DNA from: an uncultured Opitutia bacterium | Lineage (GTDB): Bacteria; Verrucomicrobiota; Verrucomicrobiia; Opitutales; Opitutaceae | Assembly (NCBI GenBank): GCA_903827245.1 | Contig: CAIKHO010000056.1 | Coordinates: forward strand, 49,604-113,603 | Reading direction: 5' to 3' | DNA: 64,000 nucleotides | Part shown: positions 1 to 8,988 of the stretch, in pieces | How the letters are laid out: each line of letters opens with the position of its first letter | Numbering within the stretch: the first letter of the stretch is position 1 | Notes under the pieces: model-generated | The model's database searches: none | Seen by the model: the letters and a program-made list of their open reading frames with translations, nothing else | What the model was told of the DNA's origin: nothing | Position numbers and translations under genes: made by a program

Positions 1-15
1 CGCCCACCCCGTTCC

Positions 16-1905
16 TTGTCGCTGCGCTTCATTTTCCCCACCTCGCTCCTCGCTCTCCTGTCCGCCTCCAGCGCGCTCGCCCAGCTCTCCGCGCCCTCCC
101 ATCAAGCCGAGGCCGCGGGACTGATCCGGCAGTACTGCGGCGAATGCCATGGTGAACGCGCCACCCGCGGCGGCGTCAATCTCACCGATCACACGAACGC
201 CGGCGGCATCGTTCCGGACACCGCCTTCTGGCAGCGGGCGCTCAAGGTGATCGAGGACCGCTCGATGCCCGAAGATCCCGACCGCCACCATTTCACGGAG
301 GTCGAGCGCCAGCACCTCGTGCTCGGCCTTCGCCAGGCGCTGCACAACCCCGACCCGGCCACGCTCATCCCCGACCCCGGACCGGCACCCCTGCGACGGC
401 TCACGCAATACGAATACACCAGCACGATGCGCGATCTTCTGGGTGTGCTGCCGAAATCGGAATACCTTCCGGCCGACGACAGCGGCCGCAGCGCCGACCC
501 GGGCGCGGACAACATGGGCCTGTCCCCCTTCATCATGAACCGCTACCTGTCCGCCGCGCAGGAGGCCCTCGACCGGGTCCCGCACGACCGGGTGATTCTC
601 GCGGAACCCTCCGACCGGCTGGCCCGGCGCGAGGCCGCGCGAAAGATTTTGCAGGTGCTGGTGCCCCGCGCCTTCCGCCGGCCCGTCGCGGCGGCGGACC
701 TCGAGCATTCGCTCAAGCTGTTCGACCTGGTCGACGGCGTGGGCCGGACTTACGAGGATTCCGTGAAGGTCACCCTGTCCGGCGTGCTGGCCTCGCCGCG
801 GTTTCTCCTGCACATAGAGCAACCGAAGACGGGTGACGGGCCGCAGCGCATCGACGATTTCAGCCTGGCGAACCGCCTGTCGTACTTCCTGTGGTCGTCG
901 ATGCCCGACGATGAATTACTCCGGCTGGCCGCCCAGGGCCGGCTGGGCGATGACCGGGTGGTTGCCGGGCAGGTGCGCCGGATGCTGCGGGATCCCAAGG
1001 CCCGGGCTCTCGCGGAAAATTTCGGCCTGCAATGGCTCGGCCTCCGCCGGCTGCGTCCGCCGACTCCCGCAGAACTGCAGCCGGCCAACACGGAAACCCG
1101 GGCCGTGCGCGAGGCCATGCAGGAGGAAGCCGTGCTGTTTCTCGACTCGGTCCTGCGCGACAACACCAGCCTGCTCACGTTGTTCGACGCCAATTACACC
1201 TTCGTGAACGAAACCCTCGCCCGGCACTACGGGATGAAACGCGTCGCGGGTCCGCAGTTGCGCCGCGTCGCCGCCCCGCCGGAGCGGCGCGGCGGTGTGG
1301 TCACACTGGGTGGCGTCCAGGCCATGACCGCCACCGATACCCGCACCAGCCCGGTGCGACGCGGCAAATGGGTGACCGAGGTCCTGCTGGGCGAGCCGGC
1401 CTCGCCGGGATTCTACGAGGTCTGCCGGGTTTCACCGGATAACAACGCACCCCAGGGCGTCGCACTGCGGGCCGCCCTCGACGACAATCGCCGCGATGCC
1501 AAATGCGCGGTGTGCCATGACCGGTTCGATCCGCCGGGGCTCGTCCTGGAAAACTTCGACGCCCTTGGACGCTGGCGCACGACCACGGCCGGCCAGCCGA
1601 TCGACAATTCCGCGAGGTTGCCGGACGGCACAGTGGTCGCGGGCCCGGATGGGCTGAAGCACATCCTGCTCACGACGGAAAAGGACCATGTCATCCGCAA
1701 CCTCACGGAACGCATGCTCGCGTTCGCCCTCGGCCGCGAACTGGAGCCAGCCGACCAGCTGGCCGTGGAGCAGATCTGCACTGCGCTGGCCAGGGACAAC
1801 TACCGGGCTTCCACGTTGATCGACGAAATCGCGCACAGCCTGCCGTTCACTCATCGCCGTCCGGAAAAAATCGAACCCGCCGCCGTCGCGGCCGCCGGAA
1901 ACTAA
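16..1905 (+). CDS. DUF1587/DUF1592/DUF1588/DUF1585 haem-binding secreted protein
   Basis: Planctomycete-type multidomain protein of about 629 residues. It has an N-terminal signal peptide (hydrophobic stretch ending LAQ near residue 23) and a CGECH haem-c motif at residues 41-45. DUF1587 follows around LTQYEYTSTMRDLLG, then DUF1592/DUF1588 (RTSPVRRGKWV), a second CAVCH motif near residue 497 and a C-terminal DUF1585 region. Members are exported and usually sit beside a DUF1552 protein; the exact reaction is unknown and a role in polymer breakdown or redox is only inferred. The frame is open to the first base and the listed start is a TTG without a clear ribosome site, so the real start may lie upstream of the window. 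A DUF1552 partner could also be upstream, since none follows. Confidence 0.85.
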   Translation: MSLRFIFPTSLLALLSASSALAQLSAPSHQAEAAGLIRQYCGECHGERATRGGVNLTDHTNAGGIVPDTAFWQRALKVIEDRSMPEDPDRHHFTEVERQHLVLGLRQALHNPDPATLIPDPGPAPLRRLTQYEYTSTMRDLLGVLPKSEYLPADDSGRSADPGADNMGLSPFIMNRYLSAAQEALDRVPHDRVILAEPSDRLARREAARKILQVLVPRAFRRPVAAADLEHSLKLFDLVDGVGRTYEDSVKVTLSGVLASPRFLLHIEQPKTGDGPQRIDDFSLANRLSYFLWSSMPDDELLRLAAQGRLGDDRVVAGQVRRMLRDPKARALAENFGLQWLGLRRLRPPTPAELQPANTETRAVREAMQEEAVLFLDSVLRDNTSLLTLFDANYTFVNETLARHYGMKRVAGPQLRRVAAPPERRGGVVTLGGVQAMTATDTRTSPVRRGKWVTEVLLGEPASPGFYEVCRVSPDNNAPQGVALRAALDDNRRDAKCAVCHDRFDPPGLVLENFDALGRWRTTTAGQPIDNSARLPDGTVVAGPDGLKHILLTTEKDHVIRNLTERMLAFALGRELEPADQLAVEQICTALARDNYRASTLIDEIAHSLPFTHRRPEKIEPAAVAAAGN

Positions 1906-1928
1906 GTCGCGCTTGCGCACTTCCGGGC

Positions 1929-2000
1929 TGTAGCAGCCGAGGTCACGAGGCTGGGTTGGACCACGCGCCTCAATCCAGCCTCCGCTGCTCGGCTGCTACG
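1929..2000. repeat. Hairpin element family A, copy 1
   Basis: Imperfect inverted repeat: left arm TAGCAGCCGAGGTCACGAGG, right arm ending CTCGGCTGCTACG. The loop contains CCACGCGCCTCAA. It lies between two convergent genes, so it could end transcription from both sides. A second copy in the opposite orientation is at 16948-17030. Confidence 0.75.
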
Positions 2001-2019
2001 CCAGACTACCGGATGGTGC

Positions 2020-2769
2020 TCACGGATTCCTGATCCGCACGCGGTCCAGTCGCGACCAATCGTTGTGGCCGCCGTCCAGCAGGATGAATTTCGTCCCTGG
2101 AACCGCCGCGGCCAGGGCCTTCGCATGCACCACGGGAATCACCGTGTCGGCCGTGGCGCCGTAGATTTCCACCGGGCCCTGGTAGTGCGAAAGCGCGTCC
2201 ACATTATCCCAGTCATCCGACAGGAGCAGGCCCACGACGAGGGCCGGATAGTGATCCCGGGCGACGAGCGAAAGTTTATCGAACGCGACGATCAGCACCA
2301 CTTTGTCCGGCGGGGAAGCGAGGCTCGCGAGGAACGAGGCCGGGCCCGTCCCGAGCGATTCTCCCGCCACGCACACCGGAATCTTGGGAAAAGTCTCCCG
2401 GAGAAAAAGGTAGGCTTCGGCCGCGGCCCGGTTGAAGGCCGCCTTGGAGGGGACGCCCGGCCGGTTGCCGTAGCCCGGGTACTCGAGGACGAACACGGAA
2501 TCACCCGGAGAAAAACTCGGAATGGCATACCCGCGGCCGGAAGCCTGGCCGCCGTTGCCGTGCAGCATCAGCCAGACGGTCCTCGGCGCCTCAACCTGGC
2601 GCGAGTAGCCGATGACCGCGCCATCCTTCACCCACGACGTGAGGCCGCCATTCGCCGGTCGGTGCGAGGGAAAGTACAGCAGCGTCCGCTCGATCGACGA
2701 GCAGCCGGACGCGAGGAAGAGAATGCCCGCGGCCAGCGCAATCCAACCGACAGCTGGCTTCCGTCTCAT
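2020..2769 (-). CDS. Alpha/beta hydrolase lipoprotein
   Basis: Protein of 249 residues with a signal peptide and lipobox LASGC (Cys23), so it is probably a membrane-anchored lipoprotein facing the periplasm. The alpha/beta-hydrolase parts are the oxyanion-hole LHGNGG, the nucleophile elbow GESLG, an acidic residue in GATADTVIP and the catalytic His in DGGHND. This layout resembles ABHD12/13-type serine hydrolases. The substrate cannot be read from sequence; lipid or short esters are possible. It starts 33 bases downstream of the stop of the CE15-like gene on the same strand, so the two may be co-transcribed. Confidence 0.8.
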   Translation of the reverse strand: MRRKPAVGWIALAAGILFLASGCSSIERTLLYFPSHRPANGGLTSWVKDGAVIGYSRQVEAPRTVWLMLHGNGGQASGRGYAIPSFSPGDSVFVLEYPGYGNRPGVPSKAAFNRAAAEAYLFLRETFPKIPVCVAGESLGTGPASFLASLASPPDKVVLIVAFDKLSLVARDHYPALVVGLLLSDDWDNVDALSHYQGPVEIYGATADTVIPVVHAKALAAAVPGTKFILLDGGHNDWSRLDRVRIRNP

Positions 2770-2802
2770 GCTTTCACCGCCATGGCGGAAAACCGCACCT
2801 TC

Positions 2803-4302
2803 CTATTCATGGCCCGGACCCTTCGCTGCCGCCGGACTGAAATACCGGACGGTATAATCGAGGAACGCCGGCCAGTCGGGCACGTCCGTGTGCGCGCCCA
2901 CATGCTTGCGAAACGCGAGGTCACCGGAGACCAGCGCGACATCCGGTGCGGGTAGGTCCGTCGCGCCAAGGTCCTTTTTTCCGAGCAGCCGGTAGACTGG
3001 ACCGGCCCCAACCTCGGCGAGGAATTCGCCGCGCGGATCGGACCATGGGTCTTGGGTCGCGCCGGTGACAAACACGGGCCGCGGCGCGACGAGGGCGATC
3101 AGTTCATGGGCGTCCACCGGCAGGTCGCCCCAATGGCCGCCATATTTCCGGAAGTTGAGCGCCATCCAGTGCGAACCGGCGATGTTGTCGGTCGTCTCGC
3201 CAAAGTTGCGGCGAGAAAGCTTGGCGCCGCCTTCGCCGGAGCAGCTCGCATAAACAATGGCCCAGCGCTGGTCCTGCGCCGCGGCCCATAGCGCGGTTTT
3301 GCCCCAGCGCGAATGTCCCTCCACCCCAAGCCGCTTCGCGTCCACGTCGTGATCCGTCTCGAAATAATCGATGGCGCGGCTCAGACCCCACGTCCACGCG
3401 GTGAGGGCGCCCCAGTCGTCGGGATGACTTCGCGGCTGTCCCTGGTTCATCAACCCGATGATGCCCTGCGTCAGGCCACCGGCATTGTCCTGCTGCACGC
3501 TGGCGGTATTGTACACGGCGTAACCCCAGCCGCGGGCGAGGATCTGCTCCTTCGGGCTCGGGCCGGTAGGAGTCCGGGGCGGCGCCGCTGCTGCCCGGCC
3601 GGCCTCCGCGCCAGGCGCTGCGGCACTGGCGGGTGCACCGCCACGACGCGGGGCGCCGCTCGAAAAGGCGGAAATCACCACCATCACCGGCACCGGGCCG
3701 GATGCGTTGGCCGGCAGCGTCAGTGTGAGATTGATGGCGGGCGTCGCCTGCGGATAGGCGGAGTTATCGATGTGTCCCACGATCGTCTTCGTCCGCACCG
3801 CGCCATTCTCCGTCACCGCGGTGACTTCCCACGTGATCCTGGGCGTGTTCGCCGGGATGCGACCGTAGAATTCGGCGTAAAAATCCTCGAGAATTTCCGG
3901 GCGGCGCTGACTCCACCAAGTCGCGGCATCCTTCACCGGCTGGCCGCTTTTCAAGACCAGGGGATCCGGCAGGGAAAACGGATTCGCGCGGCTCTCCTCG
4001 TAATTGCTCCACGTGCCGGTGGACGAGCGCCGGTACTGGTTGTAGATGTTGCCATTGTCATCCACGCCGACGTCGTCGGTCCAGACCCCAGGTTTGAGCA
4101 ACCGGACCTGGGGCGGTCGGGCTGGATCGTCGTCCTCGGGCGGCAGGTTGGTCCGCGGCGCAACCGCGAGCAGGGCGGCCGTCCGATCCGGTTCCCGGGC
4201 GTTGGAAACAGCAACCTCCGCCGCACCGGGCAAGGGAGCCGCGATGGCGGCAAGGATGAACAGGCCGGCGATGCTGCAACCGGGAGAAATCGAGGCGTTC
4301 AT
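2803..4302 (-). CDS. CE15-type glucuronoyl esterase-like secreted esterase
   Basis: Protein of 499 residues with an N-terminal signal peptide. The C-terminal half matches the CE15 (4-O-methyl-glucuronoyl methylesterase) alpha/beta-hydrolase pattern: GHSRWGKTALW with the nucleophile Ser near residue 330, CSGEGGAKLSRR carrying the conserved acidic residue, and VGAHTD with the likely catalytic His near residue 470. Characterised family members split the ester between lignin alcohols and glucuronoxylan; Opitutus terrae has well-studied members. The classic Cys of GCSRxGK is His here, as in some bacterial members. A Gly/Ala/Pro-rich insert of about 40 residues lies near residues 210-250. It is transcribed away from the oligogalacturonate lyase gene. 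Confidence 0.85.
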   Translation of the reverse strand: MNASISPGCSIAGLFILAAIAAPLPGAAEVAVSNAREPDRTAALLAVAPRTNLPPEDDDPARPPQVRLLKPGVWTDDVGVDDNGNIYNQYRRSSTGTWSNYEESRANPFSLPDPLVLKSGQPVKDAATWWSQRRPEILEDFYAEFYGRIPANTPRITWEVTAVTENGAVRTKTIVGHIDNSAYPQATPAINLTLTLPANASGPVPVMVVISAFSSGAPRRGGAPASAAAPGAEAGRAAAAPPRTPTGPSPKEQILARGWGYAVYNTASVQQDNAGGLTQGIIGLMNQGQPRSHPDDWGALTAWTWGLSRAIDYFETDHDVDAKRLGVEGHSRWGKTALWAAAQDQRWAIVYASCSGEGGAKLSRRNFGETTDNIAGSHWMALNFRKYGGHWGDLPVDAHELIALVAPRPVFVTGATQDPWSDPRGEFLAEVGAGPVYRLLGKKDLGATDLPAPDVALVSGDLAFRKHVGAHTDVPDWPAFLDYTVRYFSPAAAKGPGHE

Positions 4303-4716
4303 GGGGTGTTTATGGGATGATCCGAATGTAGGCCGTGAGGGCAGGGCTACGAGTCTGAAGCGGGCTGTTTGTCCAGGATCGGACCAAGCCCAGAATCAGG
4401 ATTCCGTTAGGCAATTTTCGCGCGGAGGCACCGAGGACGCAGAGATCGATCATCGGTAAGCAACTCTGCGTCCTCCGTGCCTCCGCGCGAAATTCCGGGT
4501 CCGATTCCAGCACCCTGCCTTACTCCGCGGCTTTATGCCTCTGCACGAAACCAGCCAGGCAGGATTGATCCCAAGCCGTACCACGACCGGTTATTCCGCA
4601 TCCTTGGCCGCGATTGGTCCGTCATGCCTGCGTCCCCTTCCCCGTCGAGATCCGTTCAGGCGAAGCCCTGGTCTGAAAGGACTCATTTCAGCAAAAAATC
4701 CCCTCCGTTTCTCCTC
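4303..4716. other. Divergent intergenic region
   Basis: This 414-base region separates the divergent CE15-like and oligogalacturonate lyase genes and must hold both promoters. The clearest structure is the long hairpin at 4413-4494. No convincing -35/-10 pair or known operator was found. An in-frame extension of the lyase frame upstream of 4717 crosses the hairpin and is judged non-coding. Confidence 0.6.
4413..4494. repeat. Long intergenic hairpin between divergent genes
   Basis: Arms of about 31 nt, with only a one-base indel and one mismatch: left TCGCGCGGAGGCACCGAGGA, right TCCTCCGTGCCTCCGCGCGA, and a loop of about 19 nt. Unlike most hairpins in this window it lies upstream of both flanking genes, so it cannot be a simple end-of-gene terminator for either. 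A related 'gcggaggc' composition occurs at 13731-13873. Confidence 0.8.
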
Positions 4717-5994
4717 ATGAAAAAACTCCTTCTCCTCCTGCCTTTGCTCACGGGTCTCCTTGTCTCCGTCCGCGGAGCGCAGGACCTGCCACGCGAATGG
4801 ATCGATACCGACACCGGCCACCGCATCGTGCAGCTCTCGACCGGTCTCGGCAGCGGCAGCCTGTATTTCACGCAGTACGCCTTCACCGCCGGGGGCACCA
4901 AGATGGTGATGACCGCGCCGCAGGGTAACATCGACCTCGTCACGCTCAGCACCGGCGAGATCGAGCATGTCTACAAGGACGGGGGCGCGCGGCTCCTGCA
5001 GACCGGCCGCAAGACCGGGGCGCTCTTCTACTCCAAGGATGGAGCACTCTTTGCCCTCGATCCCGTCACGAAGCAGTCGCGCCAGGTGGCCAAGATTCCC
5101 GAGCACGGCAACATCGCCGCGATCAACTGCGACGAAACCCTCGCCGCCGGCACCATCTCGGCCCCGAGCGGCGCGAGGCAGGCCGCGCCGGCGCCCCGTC
5201 CGGCCCGGACCGACTACACGCCCGGCACCGTGCAGATCGGCGACATTCCCAGCCAGGTCGCCAAGCACGACATGATGGACCGCCGCCTCGCCGAGCGCGT
5301 GCCGACCACGCTGTTCACCGTCAATCTCCAGACCGGCGAGATCAGGGAACTGCTGCACGGCACCGACTGGATCGACCACGAGCAATTCTCGCCGACGGAC
5401 CCCACCCTGCTGATGTACGCCCACGAGGGCCGCCAGTGGAAGATCGACCGGGTCTGGCTGATCCGCGCCGACGGCAAGTCCCAGCCGATGCTCGTGCACC
5501 AGCGCACGATGAAGATGGAGATCGCCGTCCATGAATACTGGAGCAACGACGGCCAGTGGATCTGGTACGACCTGCAGACGCCGCTCTCGGAGGATTTCTG
5601 GCTGGGCGGCTACAACGTCGCGAACGGCCAGCGCCTCTGGTATCACCTGCCGCCCAACCACTGGTCGGTGCATTACAACACTTCGCCCGATGGCACGTTG
5701 TTCTCGGGCGACGGCTCGGACCCGGTGATCCATTACGCGAAGGCCCAGGACGCGAAATGGATGTTCCTCTTCCATCCCGAGCTGATCCCCGACCAGCCCG
5801 ACGAGACGCCCGACCAGGCGCATATGATCCAGACGGGAAAGTTCATCCCCGAGCACCTCGTGAACCTCGGTCGGCACGACTATTCGCTCGAGCCCAACGG
5901 CATGTTCACGCCCGATGGAAAATGGGTCGTCTTCCGCTCCAACTTCCGCGGCCCGATCGAGGTGTATGCCGTCGAGGTCGCCAAGGCGAAGTAA
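4717..5994 (+). CDS. ogl: Oligogalacturonate lyase (PL22)
   Basis: Protein of 425 residues; the start was chosen at ATG 4717 because it opens with MKKLLLLLPLLTGLLVS, a clean signal peptide. The body is a seven-bladed beta-propeller of the oligogalacturonate lyase family, which splits short galacturonides from pectin by beta-elimination. Diagnostic segments are DTDTGHRIVQLS near the N-terminus, DHEQFSPTDPTLLMYAHEG near residue 220, NHWSVHYNTSPDGTLFSGDG near residue 315 and HDYSLEPNGMFTPDGKWVVF near the end. The conserved His residues fit the metal-binding and catalytic positions of the family. The signal peptide is notable because well-known enterobacterial Ogl is cytoplasmic. Confidence 0.88.
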   Translation: MKKLLLLLPLLTGLLVSVRGAQDLPREWIDTDTGHRIVQLSTGLGSGSLYFTQYAFTAGGTKMVMTAPQGNIDLVTLSTGEIEHVYKDGGARLLQTGRKTGALFYSKDGALFALDPVTKQSRQVAKIPEHGNIAAINCDETLAAGTISAPSGARQAAPAPRPARTDYTPGTVQIGDIPSQVAKHDMMDRRLAERVPTTLFTVNLQTGEIRELLHGTDWIDHEQFSPTDPTLLMYAHEGRQWKIDRVWLIRADGKSQPMLVHQRTMKMEIAVHEYWSNDGQWIWYDLQTPLSEDFWLGGYNVANGQRLWYHLPPNHWSVHYNTSPDGTLFSGDGSDPVIHYAKAQDAKWMFLFHPELIPDQPDETPDQAHMIQTGKFIPEHLVNLGRHDYSLEPNGMFTPDGKWVVFRSNFRGPIEVYAVEVAKAK

Positions 5995-6103
5995 ACGCGC
6001 CGGCAAAACATGTCGTCTTTGATTCATTCACCGGTTTGATTCCGGCCGACATAGCCCGACCCCCCGCTAGGCTGAACGTTCTTAACCCCTGGATTCCTCA
6101 CCC

Positions 6104-8821
6104 ATGAATCTGAATCGCCGTGAATTTATCGCGAAGACCGGAATGACCGCAGCCAGCTGCGCCGCGGTCGGCCTTCTTCCCCGAAGCTTCGGAGCCGATA
6201 TCGCCGCGGGCCCGTCCGGCACCGGCAGCATCGCCCTCGTCTGCGACCCCGGCGATGCGGTCGCCTCCGCCGCGCCCTCGCGCTGGGCCGCGGAGCAGTT
6301 GCGCCAGGCGCTGGCCGCGCGCGGTTTCACGGTCCGGATGTGCGCACGCCTCGACGAGGCCGGCCCTGGCGACACCTGCATCATAGCCTCCGGCCCCGCG
6401 TCCGCCATGGCCCGCGACGCCGGCGTGCGGGCACCCGCCGACCGCGAGGCCCTCGCTATCGGGCAGGGCCGGCTGGGGCAACGGCCGGTGCTGGTCGCCA
6501 ATGGCGGCGGCGTGCGCGGGCTCGTCTATGCCCTGACCGAGCTCGCCGATGCCGTGGCCGACAATCCGCAGGCCGCGCTGCATCCCGCCGCGGTGGTGTC
6601 CGAGCGCCCGGCCAATCCCGTGCGGAGCGTGATGCGGTCGTTCGTCAGCAGCGTCGAGGACAAGGGCTGGTACAACGACCGCGATTTCTGGCGGCGGTAC
6701 CTGACGATGCTCGCCACGCAGCGCTTCAACCGGATCAACCTGGCCTTCGGCCTCGGTTACGACGCACCCAACCGCCTGCTCGATACCTACCTTTATTATC
6801 CCTATCCATTTTTGCTCCCGGTGCCCGGCTACGACGTGCGCGCGACCAATCTGCCCGATGCCGAGCGCGACCGAAACCTGGAGATGCTGCGCTTCATCAG
6901 CGATGAGGCGGCCGCGCGCGGCATCGAGTTCCAGCTCGGGTTGTGGACGCACGCCTATGAGTGGACCAACAGCCCCGACGCCAACCACAACATCACCGGC
7001 CTGACGCCCAAAACGCAGGCCCCCTACTCGCGAGATGCCCTGGCCATCCTGCTCAAGGAGTGCCCGGCGATCACCGGCGTGACCTTCCGCATCCATGGTG
7101 AAAGCGGCGTGCCCGAGGGCAGCTATGACCTGTGGAAGACGATCTTCGAGGGCTGCCGCGGCGCCGGCCGGCCGCTCGCGCTCGACATGCATTCCAAGGG
7201 CATGACCCAGGAGATGATCGATGTCGCGCTGGCCACGGGGTTGCCCACCACCATCTCGCCCAAGTTCTGGGCCGAGCACCTGGGACTGCCGTATCATCAG
7301 GCTGCGATCCGCCAGCAAGAGGTGCCGGTCCGCGCCAAGGGAGCCGGCGCCTTCGCCGACAGCAACGGGGCGCGGAGTTTCCTGCGCTATGGCTACGGCG
7401 ACATGCTGACCGAGGACCGCCGCTTCGGGATCATCCACCGCATCTGGCCCGGCACCCAGCGACTGCTGCTTTCGGGCGACGCCGCCTTCGGGGCCGCGTA
7501 CGGCCGCGCGATGAGTTTCTGCGGCAGCCAGGGCTGCGAGTATTTCGAACCGCTCTCGTTCAAGGGCCGCGAGGGCTCCGGTCTGCCCGGCGGTCGCGAC
7601 AGTTACGCCGACGCCACTTTGCGGCCGGCCGGCGGCGACTGGGAAAAATATCTCATCACCTACCGTTACTGGGGCCGCCTGCTCTACAATCCCCAGACCA
7701 GCCCGCAGGGCTGGCAGCGCCAGTTCCGGAAGGAATATGGTCCGGCCGCGGAGACGGCCGAGGTGCTGCTGCGCCATGCCAGCCGCGTCCTGCCGATCGT
7801 GACGACCGCCCACCTGCCGTCCGCCTCCAACAATTCCTATTGGCCCGAGATGTACGCCAACATGGCCATCGCGTCCGAGGAGGGAGGCGGGCCCTACAGC
7901 GATACCCCGTCGCCCAGGCGCTTCGGCACGGTCAGCCCGCTCGATCCGCAGCTGTTCTCCCGGATCGAGGACCACGCCGACGCCCTGCTCAAGGGCACGG
8001 TCGACGGCAAATATTCCCCGGTGGAGGTCGCGCAATGGCTGGAGGATTTGTCTCATTCTACCGGCGTGCATCTCGAGGAAACGACCAAGGCCGCCACGGA
8101 CCGCACCGCGCCGGCTTTCCGCCGGCTCGCGATCGACGTGACGGTGCAGGCCGGGATCGGCCGCTTCTTCGGCCAGAAGTTTCGCGCCGGGGTCCTCTTC
8201 GCCCTGTACCAACGGACCGGCGATCCCGCCGCCAAGGCCGAGGCCCTCAAGCTCTACCGCTCGGCCCGCGAGGCCTGGGCGGGCATCGTCAGCACGACCA
8301 CCGGCGTCTACGCCAGCGACGTGTCGTATGGCGACGGCCGGTTCAAGCGCGGACACTGGTCCGACCGCCTTCCCGCCATCGACAGCGATCTCGCCGCGAT
8401 GGAAAAATATTCCGCCCCCGTCCCCCCCACGCCGGTTGCCTCCGCGGAAAAAATCGCAGCCCTCATCCGCGACGTCACCGGCCATCCCCAGCGTCCCGCG
8501 CCGAACGCCACGCATGCGGCGCCGGCTCCCTTCCGCCGCGGACAGGGGGTGCCGCTGGCCCTGGCGTTTCCGGTGGACCAACCGCAGAAGGCGGTCCGGC
8601 TCTTTTACCGCCGCGTCAACCAGGCCGAGGTCTGGCACGCGGTGCCGATGCAGTCAGCCGCGGGTACGTGGCAGGGCGAGATCCCGGCCGCCTACACCGA
8701 CTCCGCCTACCCGCTGCAATACTACTTCGAACCGACCGACCCCGCCGGCGTCGCCTGGATTTACCCCGGCGTCGGGAGCGCGCTCGCGCGCCAGCCCTAC
8801 CTGGTACTCCGGCAGGCGTAG
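6104..8821 (+). CDS. Large Tat-exported putative glycoside hydrolase, family unclear
   Basis: Protein of 905 residues with a twin-arginine signal (NRREFIAKTG at residues 4-13, then a hydrophobic stretch ending near SFGA). An N-terminal alpha/beta region resembles the accessory domain of alpha-glucuronidase-type enzymes (SRWAAEQLRQALAARGF). A barrel-like core follows, with GIEFQLGLWTHAYEW, ITGVTFRIHGESGVPEG, ALDMHSKGM and TTISPKFWAEHLGLPYHQ, then a long helical region and a C-terminal beta-rich domain. The layout recalls GH67/GH115/GH84-like proteins, but no family signature was recognised with certainty. It lies between the PL22 lyase and a CE1-like esterase on the same strand, which supports a role in acidic polysaccharide breakdown. 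Confidence 0.7.
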   Translation: MNLNRREFIAKTGMTAASCAAVGLLPRSFGADIAAGPSGTGSIALVCDPGDAVASAAPSRWAAEQLRQALAARGFTVRMCARLDEAGPGDTCIIASGPASAMARDAGVRAPADREALAIGQGRLGQRPVLVANGGGVRGLVYALTELADAVADNPQAALHPAAVVSERPANPVRSVMRSFVSSVEDKGWYNDRDFWRRYLTMLATQRFNRINLAFGLGYDAPNRLLDTYLYYPYPFLLPVPGYDVRATNLPDAERDRNLEMLRFISDEAAARGIEFQLGLWTHAYEWTNSPDANHNITGLTPKTQAPYSRDALAILLKECPAITGVTFRIHGESGVPEGSYDLWKTIFEGCRGAGRPLALDMHSKGMTQEMIDVALATGLPTTISPKFWAEHLGLPYHQAAIRQQEVPVRAKGAGAFADSNGARSFLRYGYGDMLTEDRRFGIIHRIWPGTQRLLLSGDAAFGAAYGRAMSFCGSQGCEYFEPLSFKGREGSGLPGGRDSYADATLRPAGGDWEKYLITYRYWGRLLYNPQTSPQGWQRQFRKEYGPAAETAEVLLRHASRVLPIVTTAHLPSASNNSYWPEMYANMAIASEEGGGPYSDTPSPRRFGTVSPLDPQLFSRIEDHADALLKGTVDGKYSPVEVAQWLEDLSHSTGVHLEETTKAATDRTAPAFRRLAIDVTVQAGIGRFFGQKFRAGVLFALYQRTGDPAAKAEALKLYRSAREAWAGIVSTTTGVYASDVSYGDGRFKRGHWSDRLPAIDSDLAAMEKYSAPVPPTPVASAEKIAALIRDVTGHPQRPAPNATHAAPAPFRRGQGVPLALAFPVDQPQKAVRLFYRRVNQAEVWHAVPMQSAAGTWQGEIPAAYTDSAYPLQYYFEPTDPAGVAWIYPGVGSALARQPYLVLRQA

Positions 8822-8837
8822 GGTAAATCCCATCTGG

Positions 8838-8924
8838 CCGCCGCGGATCACGCGGATTGAACCCCAAGCCATCCGGTAGGGATCGATGGTTCGTATCCGT
8901 GCCCATCCTTGCAATCCGTGGCAA
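8838..8924. repeat. Degenerate intergenic inverted repeat
   Basis: GCCGCGGATCACGCGGATTG at the left partly pairs with GCAATCCGTGGC at the right. The left arm seems to lack several bases found in the right arm. It lies between two genes on the same strand and may be a decayed copy of a longer hairpin. Confidence 0.4.
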
Positions 8925-8988
8925 AAAAGGTTCGGACCGTCTTCGGGCTTGGTTGGAAGCGTCGCTCCACTTAACTTGGAAAGACCCC

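Noticed and set aside
6098..8638. An 846-codon open frame opposite the Tat-exported protein
   Set aside because: The opposite strand has a clear signal peptide and domain pattern; this frame has none.
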